Below, in pieces: positions 32,579-42,093 of a DNA stretch of 64,000 nucleotides. The stretch lies in assembly GCF_029760935.1 (NCBI RefSeq), contig NZ_CP121684.1:1426001-1490000 (forward strand). Direction: 5' to 3'. This stretch comes from Lysinibacter sp. HNR (lineage in GTDB: Bacteria > Actinomycetota > Actinomycetes > Actinomycetales > Microbacteriaceae). The number at the start of each line of letters is the position of its first letter. The stretch's first letter is position 1. A program made the translations under genes and the position numbers. The notes beneath the pieces are model-generated. The model saw only the letters and a list, made by a program, of their open reading frames with translations. It did no database searches and was not told the DNA's origin.

Positions 32579-33328
32579 CTATGCAGCGAGTGCTGCAGCC
32601 CCCATAATTCCAGCGTTATTACGCAGGGCGGCAGGGATAATAGGGGCTTTAAGCTTGAGCAGGGGCAAGAACTTCTCGTGACTCTTTGAGACCCCACCAC
32701 CCACCAAGAAGAGATCTGGAGAGAACAGAAACTCTAGTTCACTATAAAAAAGCTGCAGGCGTTCAGCCCAGACCGGATACTCCAGCTCCTCTCGTTCTCT
32801 CACGGAATTGGCGGCGAATTTTTCGTATGATTCCCCCTGATAGGGAAGATGACCCAGTTCAAAATTAGGTATCAAAACTCCGTTATAGATAAACGCACTG
32901 CCAATTCCCGTTCCCAGAGTGGTAACGATGATGGCACCCTGCGTATCCCGTGCTGCCCCATATTTTACCTCGGCAAAGCCCGCGGCGTCCGCATCATTAA
33001 TAAAACGGATGCGGCGACCGAGAGTCTGCGTAAAGAGCTTTTCGGCTTCAAAATTAATCCACCGCTTGGACACGTTTGCAGCCGAGTGAGTTTTGCCGTT
33101 TTTAACGATTGCGGGAAAACAGATACCCAGTGGTTTCCCCTCGGCCTCTTCGGGAAGTTGATTGACAATTTCCAAGACAGTGTGGGCGATTGCCTCAGGT
33201 TCTCCGTCCTCGGGAGTGGGAATCTTAAAGCGTTCGCTCACTAACTCTCCCGTGGTGAGGTTGACCAGGGCCCCCTTGATGCCGGTTCCACCGATATCAA
33301 CTCCAATAGCAAGCTGTGAATCAGTCAT
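32579..33328 (-). CDS. ppgK: Polyphosphate glucokinase
   Basis: Phosphorylates glucose with polyphosphate or ATP. 249 aa, ROK family. N-terminal phosphate loop GVDIGGTGIKGALVNL, substrate-site FINDADAAGFAEVKYG near residue 112 with catalytic Asp, and TTLGTGIGSAFIYNG near 137; ENFELGHLPY-type region reads IPNFELGHLPYQG. No zinc-binding Cys cluster, as expected for the PpgK branch of ROK. Size and sequence are close to actinobacterial PpgK. Monocistronic, convergent with rnpB. Confidence 0.93.
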   Translation of the reverse strand: MTDSQLAIGVDIGGTGIKGALVNLTTGELVSERFKIPTPEDGEPEAIAHTVLEIVNQLPEEAEGKPLGICFPAIVKNGKTHSAANVSKRWINFEAEKLFTQTLGRRIRFINDADAAGFAEVKYGAARDTQGAIIVTTLGTGIGSAFIYNGVLIPNFELGHLPYQGESYEKFAANSVREREELEYPVWAERLQLFYSELEFLFSPDLFLVGGGVSKSHEKFLPLLKLKAPIIPAALRNNAGIMGAAALAA

Positions 33329-33397
33329 GATTTTGTCTTTCTGAATGTCTAGTGTCCAAAATAAGCTTCGGGTGTTGGCCCGAAAAACAGATGAGAT

Positions 33398-34264
33398 CTA
33401 AGGAAGCGTGAGGATGTCGGTGCCGCTTTCGGTCACCACAAGTGTGTGTTCAAACTGAGCCGTAATGCTTTTATCTCGGGTGGTGACGGTCCAGTCGTCC
33501 GCCCACATGTCCCACTCGTGGGTGCCCAAAGTAAGCATCGGTTCTATTGTAAACACCATTCCCGGCTGGATCACATCGTTAAAGAGAGGTGCAGAGTCGT
33601 AGTGGGGAATGATAAGTCCGGTGTGAAACGCAGCCCCCACGCCGTGACCGGTAAAGTCACGCACTACTCCGTAGCCAAAGCGCTTTGCGTAGGACTCTAT
33701 GGCACGACCGATAATATTCACCTGGCGTCCTGGAGCAACCGCCTTAATACCGCGCATGAGGGCCTCCTGGGTGCGCTCAATAAGGAGATTTACCTCCGAG
33801 GAGACCTCACCTACGCGGAAAGTATAGTTAGTATCACCGTGAAACCCGTCACGATACGCGGTGATATCAATATTGACGATGTCACCCTCCTCGAGAACTG
33901 TGTTATCGGGGATTCCGTGACAGATGACTTCGTTGATGGAGCTGCACAGCGATTTTGGATATCCGCGATATCCGAGGGTGCTGGGGTAGGCATCGTGTGT
34001 GATGACAAACTCGTGGCCAATCGCATCAAGCTCATCGGTTGTCACTCCGGGAACGATGGCTTTACCTACCTCTTGAACGGCCTGTGCGGCGATACGTCCT
34101 GCCGCTCGAATCTTTTCGATCTCTTCTGCGGTGTAGGTGTTATTACCGGTGTAGGCGGGGGGTTCGTTGCGGCCCACATAGGGGGGACGGGGGATCGAAC
34201 GAGGTATCCTGCGCTCCGGTCCGACAATACCGGGAACAAGATGACCATTTATATCTTTGGGCAT
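33398..34264 (-). CDS. map: Methionine aminopeptidase, type I
   Basis: Removes the initiator Met from new proteins. 288 aa. The metal ligands of the pita-bread fold can be seen: [19 protein letters not shown] (two Asp), [14 protein letters not shown] (His), [10 protein letters not shown] (Glu) and [14 protein letters not shown] (Glu). The N-terminal extension with [12 protein letters not shown] is typical of actinobacterial MapA and may dock on ribosomes. ATG 34264 ([12 protein letters not shown]) is preferred to the TTG 48 bp upstream, which would leave almost no room for the divergent gene's ribosome site. Confidence 0.93.
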   Translation of the reverse strand: MPKDINGHLVPGIVGPERRIPRSIPRPPYVGRNEPPAYTGNNTYTAEEIEKIRAAGRIAAQAVQEVGKAIVPGVTTDELDAIGHEFVITHDAYPSTLGYRGYPKSLCSSINEVICHGIPDNTVLEEGDIVNIDITAYRDGFHGDTNYTFRVGEVSSEVNLLIERTQEALMRGIKAVAPGRQVNIIGRAIESYAKRFGYGVVRDFTGHGVGAAFHTGLIIPHYDSAPLFNDVIQPGMVFTIEPMLTLGTHEWDMWADDWTVTTRDKSITAQFEHTLVVTESGTDILTLP

Positions 34265-34314
34265 AGGTTCTAGTCTAGGGTGTGGAGGAAGAATCCAACG
34301 AAGAGAGGACAACT

Positions 34315-34497
34315 ATGTCGAAGCAAGAGCTTCTTTTTTGGTATAACAGACGAACCGGTGAGGTTGAGACCGGACCCCAGTCTCTTGCTATTGATCGAAT
34401 TGGGCCTTTTAAAACTGCTGCGGAAGCTGCTCGTGCTCTGGAAATCATTGAGGAGCGTGCTGCAAAGTGGGCGCGGGAAGATGCCGAAGAAGACTGA
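34315..34497 (+). CDS. Small conserved actinobacterial protein (60 aa)
   Basis: Hydrophilic protein read MSKQELLFWYNRRTGEVETG, then GPQS, RIGPFKTAAEAARALEI and an acidic tail. It resembles short actinobacterial proteins sometimes described as SPOR-like or methionine-aminopeptidase-associated; function unknown. GAGAGGAC lies 4-11 bp before ATG 34315. It is divergent from map with 50 bp between the starts and lies 120 bp upstream of glnA2. Confidence 0.75.
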   Translation: MSKQELLFWYNRRTGEVETGPQSLAIDRIGPFKTAAEAARALEIIEERAAKWAREDAEED

Positions 34498-34617
34498 TAT
34501 CTTTTCCCTCAGACACAATTTTATTCGCGGTGCCACGCGAGGCACGGAACAGAAACGTCCGAGGCAGTAATCTTAGAAGTATTCTGCTGATGAGGACACA
34601 CAAGAAGGAAGTGCCAC

Positions 34618-35955
34618 GTGGATAAACAACGAGATTTTGTTTTGCGTACGATTGAGGAACGCGGCATCAAATTTGTTCGGATCTGGTTCACCGATGTGGT
34701 GGGTACGCTCAAGTCTGTGGCAATTGCTCCGGCAGAGGTCGAGAATGCCTTTATTGAGGGCATCGGTTTTGACGGTTCGGCGATCGAGGGCCTCACCCGC
34801 TCTTTTGAATCCGACCTCTTAGCTTTCCCCGACCCCGCCACCTTCCAGATATTGCCGTGGGGTTCCGACACTGATCCTACCGCGCGAATGTTTTGTGACA
34901 TCACAACTCCCGATGGTCATCCAGCGGTGGCAGATCCCCGTAACGTGCTCAAGAGAATGCTTGAGAAAGCGGCAGACAAAGGATTCACCTTTTACACCCA
35001 CCCCGAAATCGAGTTTTATCTTTTTAAATCTGCCAAATACGGTCCCGACGGCCCCGAACCCGTAGATAACGCCGGATACTTTGATAACGTTCCCGGCGGC
35101 ACCGCTCACGATTTCCGTCGCGAAAGTGTCAGGATGCTCGAAGACCTGGGTATTTCGGTGGAGTTTAGCCATCATGAGGCGGGGCACGGGCAAAACGAAA
35201 TTGACCTTCGCTATGCGGATGCCCTTGCCACTGCGGACAACATCATGACTTTTCGCACGGTGGTGAAAGAGGTGGCGATCAACCAGGGAGTTTATGCAAC
35301 GTTTATGCCCAAGCCGATGAGTCAGCAGCCGGGTTCCGGCATGCACACTCACCTCTCGCTCTTTGAGGGTGAGCGTAACGCCTTTCACGAGGCGGGGGCT
35401 GAGTATCGTCTTTCAAAAACTGGTCGTCAGTTCATTGCCGGTCTACTGCATCACGCCCCGGAAATCACGGCGGTGACTAACCAGTTTGTGAATTCTTATA
35501 AGCGTCTATGGGGTGGTGACGAGGCTCCCAGTTTTGTCTGTTGGGGACATAACAACCACTCAGCCCTTGTGCGGGTTCCCATGTATAAACCGAATAAGAG
35601 TCAGAGCGTTCGGGTGGAGTATCGTGGCCTAGACTCCGCCTCAAACCCTTATCTTTCCTTTGCTCTGCTTCTGGCAGCTGGCCTTAAAGGAATCGAGGAG
35701 GGGTATGAGCTTCCCCCGGAGGCAGAAAACAACGTGTGGCAGCTCACCGACGCCGAGCGGCGTGCGCTGGGGTATAAGCCGCTTCCGGCCAGCTTGGAGC
35801 ATGCGATCTCCGCTATGGAAAGTTCTGAACTAGTGGCAGAAACTCTTGGTGAGCAGGTCTTTAACTACTCCATTTTGAATAAGCGGGAGGAGTGGAAAGG
35901 TTTTCGCTCGGAGGTCACGCCTTTTGAACTAAAAAATAACCTGGGCATCCTGTAG
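34618..35955 (+). CDS. glnA2: Glutamine synthetase type I, non-adenylylated GlnA2-type
   Basis: ATP-dependent synthesis of glutamine from glutamate and ammonia. 445 aa. GS signatures are present: FDGSAIEGLTRSFESDL, HPEIEFYLFK, EAGHGQNEIDLRYADAL, PGSGMHTHLSLF and the NxxxSYKRLWGGDEAP loop. At the place of the adenylylation site (GlnA1 has DLYELPPEE) this protein reads NNVWQLTDAE: no Tyr. So it should not be controlled by GlnE although glnE is the next gene, 8 bp away and probably co-transcribed. GTG start with AAGGAAG upstream. Confidence 0.93.
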   Translation: MDKQRDFVLRTIEERGIKFVRIWFTDVVGTLKSVAIAPAEVENAFIEGIGFDGSAIEGLTRSFESDLLAFPDPATFQILPWGSDTDPTARMFCDITTPDGHPAVADPRNVLKRMLEKAADKGFTFYTHPEIEFYLFKSAKYGPDGPEPVDNAGYFDNVPGGTAHDFRRESVRMLEDLGISVEFSHHEAGHGQNEIDLRYADALATADNIMTFRTVVKEVAINQGVYATFMPKPMSQQPGSGMHTHLSLFEGERNAFHEAGAEYRLSKTGRQFIAGLLHHAPEITAVTNQFVNSYKRLWGGDEAPSFVCWGHNNHSALVRVPMYKPNKSQSVRVEYRGLDSASNPYLSFALLLAAGLKGIEEGYELPPEAENNVWQLTDAERRALGYKPLPASLEHAISAMESSELVAETLGEQVFNYSILNKREEWKGFRSEVTPFELKNNLGIL

Positions 35956-35963
35956 GTTTTCGC

Positions 35964-38900
35964 GTGAGTCGCACAACATCCCTCACCACCCTGGCGCGCG
36001 CGGGTTTTTCTGATCTTACTGCGGCGCGCGCGGGTCTTGAGGCTCTAGAGGGTTTTCGGTTGTACTCGCGCGAAGAATGGCTCGATTTTTTTGCGTTCAG
36101 TGCCAGCCCAGATTCGGCGCTTCATGCGCTCATCTCTCTCCTCAGAGATAAGCGTTCGGAGGCGGCTACGGCGTTGCAGGAGTGCCCACACAGGATCGTG
36201 CGGCTCCTGGGAGCCTCGAATGGAATGGGGGAGTTTTTCTACCGCCATCCGGAGGAGCTTGTGTATGTGTGTCGAGCAGATCTCAAGGTTCTGAACCGAG
36301 AGCAATACACCGCCTCGCTTCTGCAATCGGTCGGTTCTGTGGCTGGATTCTCCCGAGAGCTGGGACAGAATTCTCCGGAACTAGAGTGGGATGCCCTGCG
36401 GATCAGGTACCGTCGTCATCTGGCGATTCTTGCCTGTTACGATCTTGAATCCGCCAACCCCTGTGACGTATTGAGCGAGGTGGCTGGTGCGCTGAGTGAC
36501 CTGGCGAGTGCCGCGCTGGAGGCCTCTCTCTCGGTTGCTCGCCGGATAGTTTCCAGTTCCGCCTCAGTAGGGCAGAGCTTTTCGAGAGAACAGGTAATGG
36601 CAACGCGGTTTGCGATCATCGGCATGGGTAAGGCGGGGGCCCGCGAGCTGAACTACGTGAGCGATGTTGACGTTATTTTTGTCGCCGAACCTGCCGGTGA
36701 AGCGGGCCCTCACACCGACAGGCTCCTCGCTATTGCTACGCGACTTGCAACTGAGACCATGCGTGGGATACAGGGTATATCGGGGGAGCCGGCCCTGTGG
36801 GAAGTTGACAGCAATCTGCGGCCGGAGGGGAAAGATGGCGCACTCGTCCGAACACTTCGCTCCCACGTGGCCTACTACGAACGCTGGGCCAAGGGATGGG
36901 AATTTCAGGCTCTCATCAAGGCTCACCCTCTCGCCGGTGACCGGGAGTTGGGGAACGCATATGTTGACGCCCTGCGGCCGTTAGTGTGGTCAACCGCGGC
37001 TCGGAATAATTTTGTGCTGTCGGTTCAGGAGATGCGAGTGAGGGTCGCAGAAAATATCCCTGACGAGGAGCTCGACTACCAGCTCAAACTAGGGCCTGGG
37101 GGGCTACGCGATATTGAGTTTACGGTGCAGCTACTTCAGTTGGTTCACGGGCAGTGCGACGAGAGTCTGCGAGTAAGGGCGACCATCCCCGCGATTGAGG
37201 CTCTTGCAGGAGGAGGGTACATCGGGCGCGTTGATGCCGAGCAGTTTATCAGTGCCTACAAAAAGCTACGGGTGCTGGAGCATCGTCTGCAACTGTACCG
37301 TCTGACGCGCACCGCTTTAATGCCCAGGGATGAGGAAGAACAGCGTCGGTTGGCCCGAGCCTCCGGGCTGGCTACCACCGCTTCCGATTTGGTGCTCCAG
37401 TGGGAGCTCATTAAAAAAAGTGTACGCACCCTGCACCTAAAGCTTTTTTATCATCCACTCTTAAGCACAGCTGCTTCGGCAACCACGCTCAGTGTTGAGG
37501 GAGTCCTAATCACTGATGAACAAGCTGCTGCCCGCCTGTCGGCGATTGGGTTTCTTGACCCCCTGGGGGCCCTTCGTCACATTGCGGCCCTAAGTTCGGG
37601 GGTGTCCCGACGGGCGGCCATCCAGAGAAATCTTCTTCCAATCTTGCTGCAGTGGTTTTCGGAAGGGGCAAACCCCGATTATGGGCTACTCGCCTTTCGA
37701 AGGATTAGCGACTCGTTGGGAGCCTCACCGTGGTATCTCAGGTTGCTTCGAGACTCCACCTCTGCAGCAGAGAGGCTAACCTCTCTGCTTTCCGGGTCAC
37801 GTTTTGTTGCGGGTTTGATGGAGCGTATCCCCGAGTCTGTGGCTTGGCTGGAGGGCGACAAGCTGTTATCCCCGCCCGATTTTGCCGAGTTAACCCATGA
37901 AATTCAGGCGATTATCTCACGGCACGAAACGGTGCAGCTCGCGGCGGAAGCTATTCGCCACGTGCGTCGTCGTGAGACGCTTCGTGCGGCAATAGCCTCC
38001 TGCGTGGGTGTAGCCTCACAGCGGCAGACCGCCACGGCCCTCTCCGATATAAGCTCGGCACTGCTCGCCGGTATCTTGCAGATGGTACATAGGCGTCCTG
38101 ACTCGGAAAAGCAATCAATTGAGTTTGCCGTGATCGCAATGGGTAGGTACGGGGGAATAGAGATGGGGTTTGGCTCTGACCTTGACCTGATGTACGTATA
38201 TCGCGGTGTTGATGGAAATCCCGATGCCGCGGTCGAGCAGAGCCTAGAGGCTCAGCGGATTGTTGCCGAGATTAAACTGCTCACCGATGATCCGCAGCTT
38301 CCCTTTGATATCGATCTTGGTTTGCGCCCGGAGGGGAAAAACGGCCCGTCCGTACGCTCTCTTGATTCGTACGCAGCCTATTACAGAAGGTGGTCGCAAG
38401 GATGGGAGGCTCAAGCGCTTCTTCGAGCCCGGGCTGTTGCTGGAGACGCCGTCCTGTGTACAGACTTCATAGATCTTGCTGATTCTGTGCGCTATCGAAG
38501 CGGGGTGGGTGAACTTGAGATACGTGAGATTCGGCGGGTTAAAGCCCGAGTTGAGGGGGAGAGACTACCCCGGGGTGCCGATCCCCTGAGACATCTCAAG
38601 CTGGGGCGCGGGTCGCTGAGTGATGTGGAGTGGTTGGTACAGTTGATCCAGCTTATGCATGCGCACCGGATACCCGAGTTGCGCACCACCTCTACACGTG
38701 ACTCCTTACACACGGCATCCAAATACGCTCTGATTGCAAGGGATGATGCGCTGCTCCTTGAGGAGGCCTGGTTGCTATCCACCAGGATACGATCTGCCCT
38801 GACGCTCTGGCTTAACAAAACGGTGGACGTTCTGCCGAGCGACCGAGACCAATTGGAGGGGGTCGCCAGGCTCGTTGGGCTCCCGGCGGGTTCTGCCAGT

Positions 38901-38981
38901 GAACTAGAACAGCGGTATCTGAGTGTGACTCGACGTGCTCGGGCAGTTTTTGAGCGCGACTTTTACGGCACAGAAACATAG
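35964..38981 (+). CDS. glnE: Bifunctional glutamine synthetase adenylyltransferase/deadenylase
   Basis: Adds and removes AMP on the regulatory Tyr of GlnA1. 1005 aa, the usual full length. Two nucleotidyltransferase domains are seen: GKAGARELNYVSDVD (about residues 221-235) and GRYGGIEMGFGSDLD (about 726-740), both with the G-x-D-x-D metal motif. Each is followed by a GlnD-like PII-uridylyltransferase/helical segment (LGPGGLRDIEFTVQLLQLVH near 371 and LGRGSLSDVEWLVQLIQLMH near 877). GTG start 8 bp after glnA2. Confidence 0.95.
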   Translation: MSRTTSLTTLARAGFSDLTAARAGLEALEGFRLYSREEWLDFFAFSASPDSALHALISLLRDKRSEAATALQECPHRIVRLLGASNGMGEFFYRHPEELVYVCRADLKVLNREQYTASLLQSVGSVAGFSRELGQNSPELEWDALRIRYRRHLAILACYDLESANPCDVLSEVAGALSDLASAALEASLSVARRIVSSSASVGQSFSREQVMATRFAIIGMGKAGARELNYVSDVDVIFVAEPAGEAGPHTDRLLAIATRLATETMRGIQGISGEPALWEVDSNLRPEGKDGALVRTLRSHVAYYERWAKGWEFQALIKAHPLAGDRELGNAYVDALRPLVWSTAARNNFVLSVQEMRVRVAENIPDEELDYQLKLGPGGLRDIEFTVQLLQLVHGQCDESLRVRATIPAIEALAGGGYIGRVDAEQFISAYKKLRVLEHRLQLYRLTRTALMPRDEEEQRRLARASGLATTASDLVLQWELIKKSVRTLHLKLFYHPLLSTAASATTLSVEGVLITDEQAAARLSAIGFLDPLGALRHIAALSSGVSRRAAIQRNLLPILLQWFSEGANPDYGLLAFRRISDSLGASPWYLRLLRDSTSAAERLTSLLSGSRFVAGLMERIPESVAWLEGDKLLSPPDFAELTHEIQAIISRHETVQLAAEAIRHVRRRETLRAAIASCVGVASQRQTATALSDISSALLAGILQMVHRRPDSEKQSIEFAVIAMGRYGGIEMGFGSDLDLMYVYRGVDGNPDAAVEQSLEAQRIVAEIKLLTDDPQLPFDIDLGLRPEGKNGPSVRSLDSYAAYYRRWSQGWEAQALLRARAVAGDAVLCTDFIDLADSVRYRSGVGELEIREIRRVKARVEGERLPRGADPLRHLKLGRGSLSDVEWLVQLIQLMHAHRIPELRTTSTRDSLHTASKYALIARDDALLLEEAWLLSTRIRSALTLWLNKTVDVLPSDRDQLEGVARLVGLPAGSASELEQRYLSVTRRARAVFERDFYGTET

Positions 38982-39095
38982 ACGTTAGCCCATTTGTGTC
39001 ACTAATTCGTCAGCGCCACACCAGGTGTAACTTCAGGAATCGGGAGGAAGACTGCGCTGTGACGGCAATTTTCTGCTAGGGAAGCGAAGCGTATT

Positions 39096-39131
39096 AACGG
39101 TGAACCACGGCGGCTTTCGCGGTTCACCGTT
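39096..39131. terminator. Hairpin between convergent glnE and glnA1
   Basis: AACGGTGAACC at 39096-39106 and GGTTCACCGTT at 39121-39131, loop 14 nt. It can end both transcripts; no long T-run. Confidence 0.65.
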
Positions 39132-39145
39132 CTGAGATTAAACGC

Positions 39146-40570
39146 TTAGACCCCGTAATAAAGCTGAAATTCATACGGGTGTGGATGCTGCGACAGGGGC
39201 GTAATCTCGTGTTCGCGCTTGTACTCAATCCAGGTGGTGATGAGTTCCGTGCTGAAGACCCCTCCCTCTAGCAGAAAGCCGTGATCGTTTTCAAGCGCGA
39301 TCAGTGACTCTTCAAGCGAGCCGGGGATCTGAGGAATGTCTTTGGCTTCCTCCGGTGGCAGCTCATAAAGATCTTTATCAATGGGCTCGTGAGGCTCAAT
39401 ACGGTTTTTAATTCCGTCAATGCCCGCCATGAGCTGAGCAGCAAATCCGAGGTAGGGGTTACTCGAACCGTCGGGAACACGGAACTCAATACGTTTTGCC
39501 TTGGGGTTGCTCCCCGTGATGGGGATTCGTACGGCAGCCGAGCGGTTTCCTGCCGAATATACCAGGTTAACGGGGGCCTCAAACCCCTTTACCAGGCGGC
39601 GGTATGAGTTTGTACTGGGATTTGTGAAGGCAAGGACAGCACCCGCATGCTTAAGCAGACCACCGATATACCAGCGGGCAATATCGCTGAGGCCGCCGTA
39701 TCCTGACTCATCGTAAAAGAGTGGTTTGCCGTTATTCCACAACGATTGGTGTACGTGCATCCCAGAACCGTTGTCGCCAAAGAGGGGCTTGGGCATAAAA
39801 GTAGCGGTTTTACCCCACTGATTGGCGGTGTTCTTGACTACGTATTTAAACTTGAGAATGTCGTCGGCGGAGGCCAACATTGTGTCAAAGCGATAGTTAA
39901 TCTCTCCTTGGCCGCCCGCGCCCACTTCGTGGTGTGAGCGCTCAAGCTGGAGGCCCACTTCTTCGAGCTTGAGGCAGATATCATCGCGTAGATCCGCATG
40001 GTGGTCGGTGGGAGTGACGGGGAAATAACCGCTCTTATAGTGGATCTTGTGGCCAAGATTGCCGCCCTCTTCTTGTCTACCAGAGTTCCACCCTCCCTCG
40101 TCTGAGTCAACAGAGTAGAAGCTGTGGTGGGGGTTGATCTTGTAGCGAACATCGTCAAAAATGTAGAACTCGGCCTCGGGAGCAAAATAAGCGGTGTCTG
40201 CAATTCCCGTAGAAGTGAGGTATCGCTCAGCCTTTTTGGCTATTTGACGGGGGTCTTTTGAATAGGTCTCCCCGGTGCGCGGATTGTAAATGTCGCAGAG
40301 TATGATGAGTGTGCGATTTGTGCGGAACGGATCGATATAGGCTGTGGAGATATCGGGGATAAGCTGCATATCTGATTCATTGATGCTCGCGAATCCGCGG
40401 ATAGAGGAGCCGTCAAAGAGCTGCCCTACCGAGAAGAAATCCTCATCGACCGTAGAAGAGGGGATATTAAAGTGCTGTTGCACGCCCGGCAGATCGGTAA
40501 AGCGAATATCAACGAACTTTACATCGGTGTCTTTGATGAATTTTAAGACTTCGGAAGAATCATTAAACAT
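39146..40570 (-). CDS. glnA: Glutamine synthetase type I (GSI-beta, adenylylatable)
   Basis: Main ammonium-assimilating enzyme. 474 aa, dodecameric in this family. Signatures: [20 protein letters not shown] near residue 52, [10 protein letters not shown] near 129, [20 protein letters not shown] near 213 and [12 protein letters not shown] near 268. The adenylylation Tyr lies in [17 protein letters not shown] about residue 399, so GlnE at 35964-38981 can act on it. It carries the GSI-beta-specific insert around 145-170. Monocistronic, convergent with glnE, divergent from the RDD gene. Confidence 0.96.
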   Translation of the reverse strand: MFNDSSEVLKFIKDTDVKFVDIRFTDLPGVQQHFNIPSSTVDEDFFSVGQLFDGSSIRGFASINESDMQLIPDISTAYIDPFRTNRTLIILCDIYNPRTGETYSKDPRQIAKKAERYLTSTGIADTAYFAPEAEFYIFDDVRYKINPHHSFYSVDSDEGGWNSGRQEEGGNLGHKIHYKSGYFPVTPTDHHADLRDDICLKLEEVGLQLERSHHEVGAGGQGEINYRFDTMLASADDILKFKYVVKNTANQWGKTATFMPKPLFGDNGSGMHVHQSLWNNGKPLFYDESGYGGLSDIARWYIGGLLKHAGAVLAFTNPSTNSYRRLVKGFEAPVNLVYSAGNRSAAVRIPITGSNPKAKRIEFRVPDGSSNPYLGFAAQLMAGIDGIKNRIEPHEPIDKDLYELPPEEAKDIPQIPGSLEESLIALENDHGFLLEGGVFSTELITTWIEYKREHEITPLSQHPHPYEFQLYYGV

Positions 40571-40746
40571 GTGAGATTAGCTCCAGGTGGGTGTGGGGTC
40601 ACTGATTTCTATCCAACTAAGGCTACGGGTATTGGGTTTCACCCTGATTAGAGATTTGTTTCGAGCAGGTTAAACGAAACAGCGGGGCGCGGTCACGAGC
40701 GGACGTCTGACCTGAGCAGAGGTGTGAGGTCGCGTAGACTGGTGGG

Positions 40747-41175
40747 GTGCAAGATTCATCTCCTAATCCACAGACTTTTGGGGAAGCGGCCCCGAGTACC
40801 TGGCCCGGTGAGCGCCTTGGCCTTGCCGCCTCTGGTCGGGGCTCAATCGCTCGGGTGGGGCGTAGAATTATAGCTCTTCTGGTTGATTGGGGGATTGCTA
40901 TGCTTCTCTCCTACGCATTTTTTGGCTCGGAGGCCCTAGCAAACCTGATTATTTTTATGGTGATGCAGGTGGTGTTTATTCCCACGATTGGTGGCAGCCT
41001 GGGGCATCGACTACTGGGAATGAGGGTGATTGCTCTGAACGGAAAGTGGGTTGGCCCCTGGCGCCCTCTTGTGCGTACGGTGCTTCTCTGTCTGGTTCTT
41101 CCTGTACTCGTGTGGGACAGCGATCAACGTGCGTTCCACGATAAAATTCCGGGAACAGCCCTCATCATTGCCTAA
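40747..41175 (+). CDS. RDD family membrane protein
   Basis: 142 aa. Three hydrophobic helices; the family residues Arg and Asp-Asp-like are in RVGRRIIALLVDWGIAMLLS near residue 36, and GGSLGHRLLGMRVIALNG near 82. RDD proteins are membrane proteins of unclear function. In actinobacteria this gene and DUF4191 usually lie beside glnA, as here. GTG start at 40747; no strong ribosome site. Confidence 0.85.
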   Translation: MQDSSPNPQTFGEAAPSTWPGERLGLAASGRGSIARVGRRIIALLVDWGIAMLLSYAFFGSEALANLIIFMVMQVVFIPTIGGSLGHRLLGMRVIALNGKWVGPWRPLVRTVLLCLVLPVLVWDSDQRAFHDKIPGTALIIA

Positions 41176-41246
41176 CATCACCTAGTAAAGTCGTGCCCCA
41201 CATCTTTTATGAACGGCGCGCATTCGTTTGATAGGTCAATCCTGTA

Positions 41247-41963
41247 CTAGCGGGGGCGCGGCGCCCTCACCTTATTGGGGTCAATCCCCTTGGGTATGCC
41301 CACCGGGGTGCTCTGAAGCGAGTTAAGGCGGTTACTGACCGCCACGACCTCTTGGCGAGTGAGCGTGGACTTGGTCTTGCGAATGTCCCGTGCGAGCCTC
41401 CAGAGTGGTACAGAGTCTTCGTCTGGTCCAACAATAAGGTGTGTCACCTGAACGGTGGGTAGGCTGCGACGAATCTTGCGCTCCTCATCGCTGAGTAAGC
41501 GCTGGACACGGTTGTAGGGTCCCTCCGCAATCAGGACAACACCGCCCTTACCGGTGACCCGGTAAACGGCATCTTTTGTTCTGGGGTTGAGTGCGACAGG
41601 GACTTCGTTTCCACGCCAGGAACGGCGGAGGCCGTTTTTGATGACCGCACCAACGGCTCCGGGTTCTCCCTCAATTTGGGCATAGGCGGCCCGCTCTGCA
41701 CGGCGTCCCAGAACGATAAGAGCGATAAGAAGGCCAAGAAGGATACCCGCAAGAACCCAGAGCACAGCACTGAATATCGTGCCCGGAACAAATAAGATCA
41801 GGGCAACGCTCACCAGGATAGGCACAAAAAAGCAGATAAGAAGTACCAGGGTGATGTTGCTGTCATAGCGACGGGTCATCTGGAACACCTGCCACATCTG
41901 TTTGATGCGGCTCGGCTTTTTTGTCTTCTTGGTCTTTACGGTGTCGTCTTTGGGTTTAGCCAT
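41247..41963 (-). CDS. DUF4191 domain membrane protein
   Basis: 238 aa. A Lys-rich start (residues 1-25), two adjacent membrane helices (about 42-62 and 68-86), then a soluble domain with RRSWRGNEVPVALNPRTKD, GKGGVVLIAEGPYNRVQRLL and KSTLTRQEVVAVSNRLNSLQ. Function unknown. In mycobacteria the homologue lies between the RDD gene and lipA/lipB; here lipA and lipB are missing next to it. Convergent with the RDD gene. Confidence 0.88.
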   Translation of the reverse strand: MAKPKDDTVKTKKTKKPSRIKQMWQVFQMTRRYDSNITLVLLICFFVPILVSVALILFVPGTIFSAVLWVLAGILLGLLIALIVLGRRAERAAYAQIEGEPGAVGAVIKNGLRRSWRGNEVPVALNPRTKDAVYRVTGKGGVVLIAEGPYNRVQRLLSDEERKIRRSLPTVQVTHLIVGPDEDSVPLWRLARDIRKTKSTLTRQEVVAVSNRLNSLQSTPVGIPKGIDPNKVRAPRPR

Positions 41964-42093
41964 GTTTTAAGGATACCGTTGATTCGCTTAGCCGCAGGAC
42001 ATCAGTATCCTCCACAGGGAGATGTTTTACACATAATCGTCCTAGTGCGAATCGAACGTGGTGTGGGGCGGCAAAAAAAGACATGATCGGATC

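Noticed and set aside
33446-34273. 275-codon plus-strand open frame opposite map
   Set aside because: Antisense to methionine aminopeptidase, whose metal ligands are all in the other strand.
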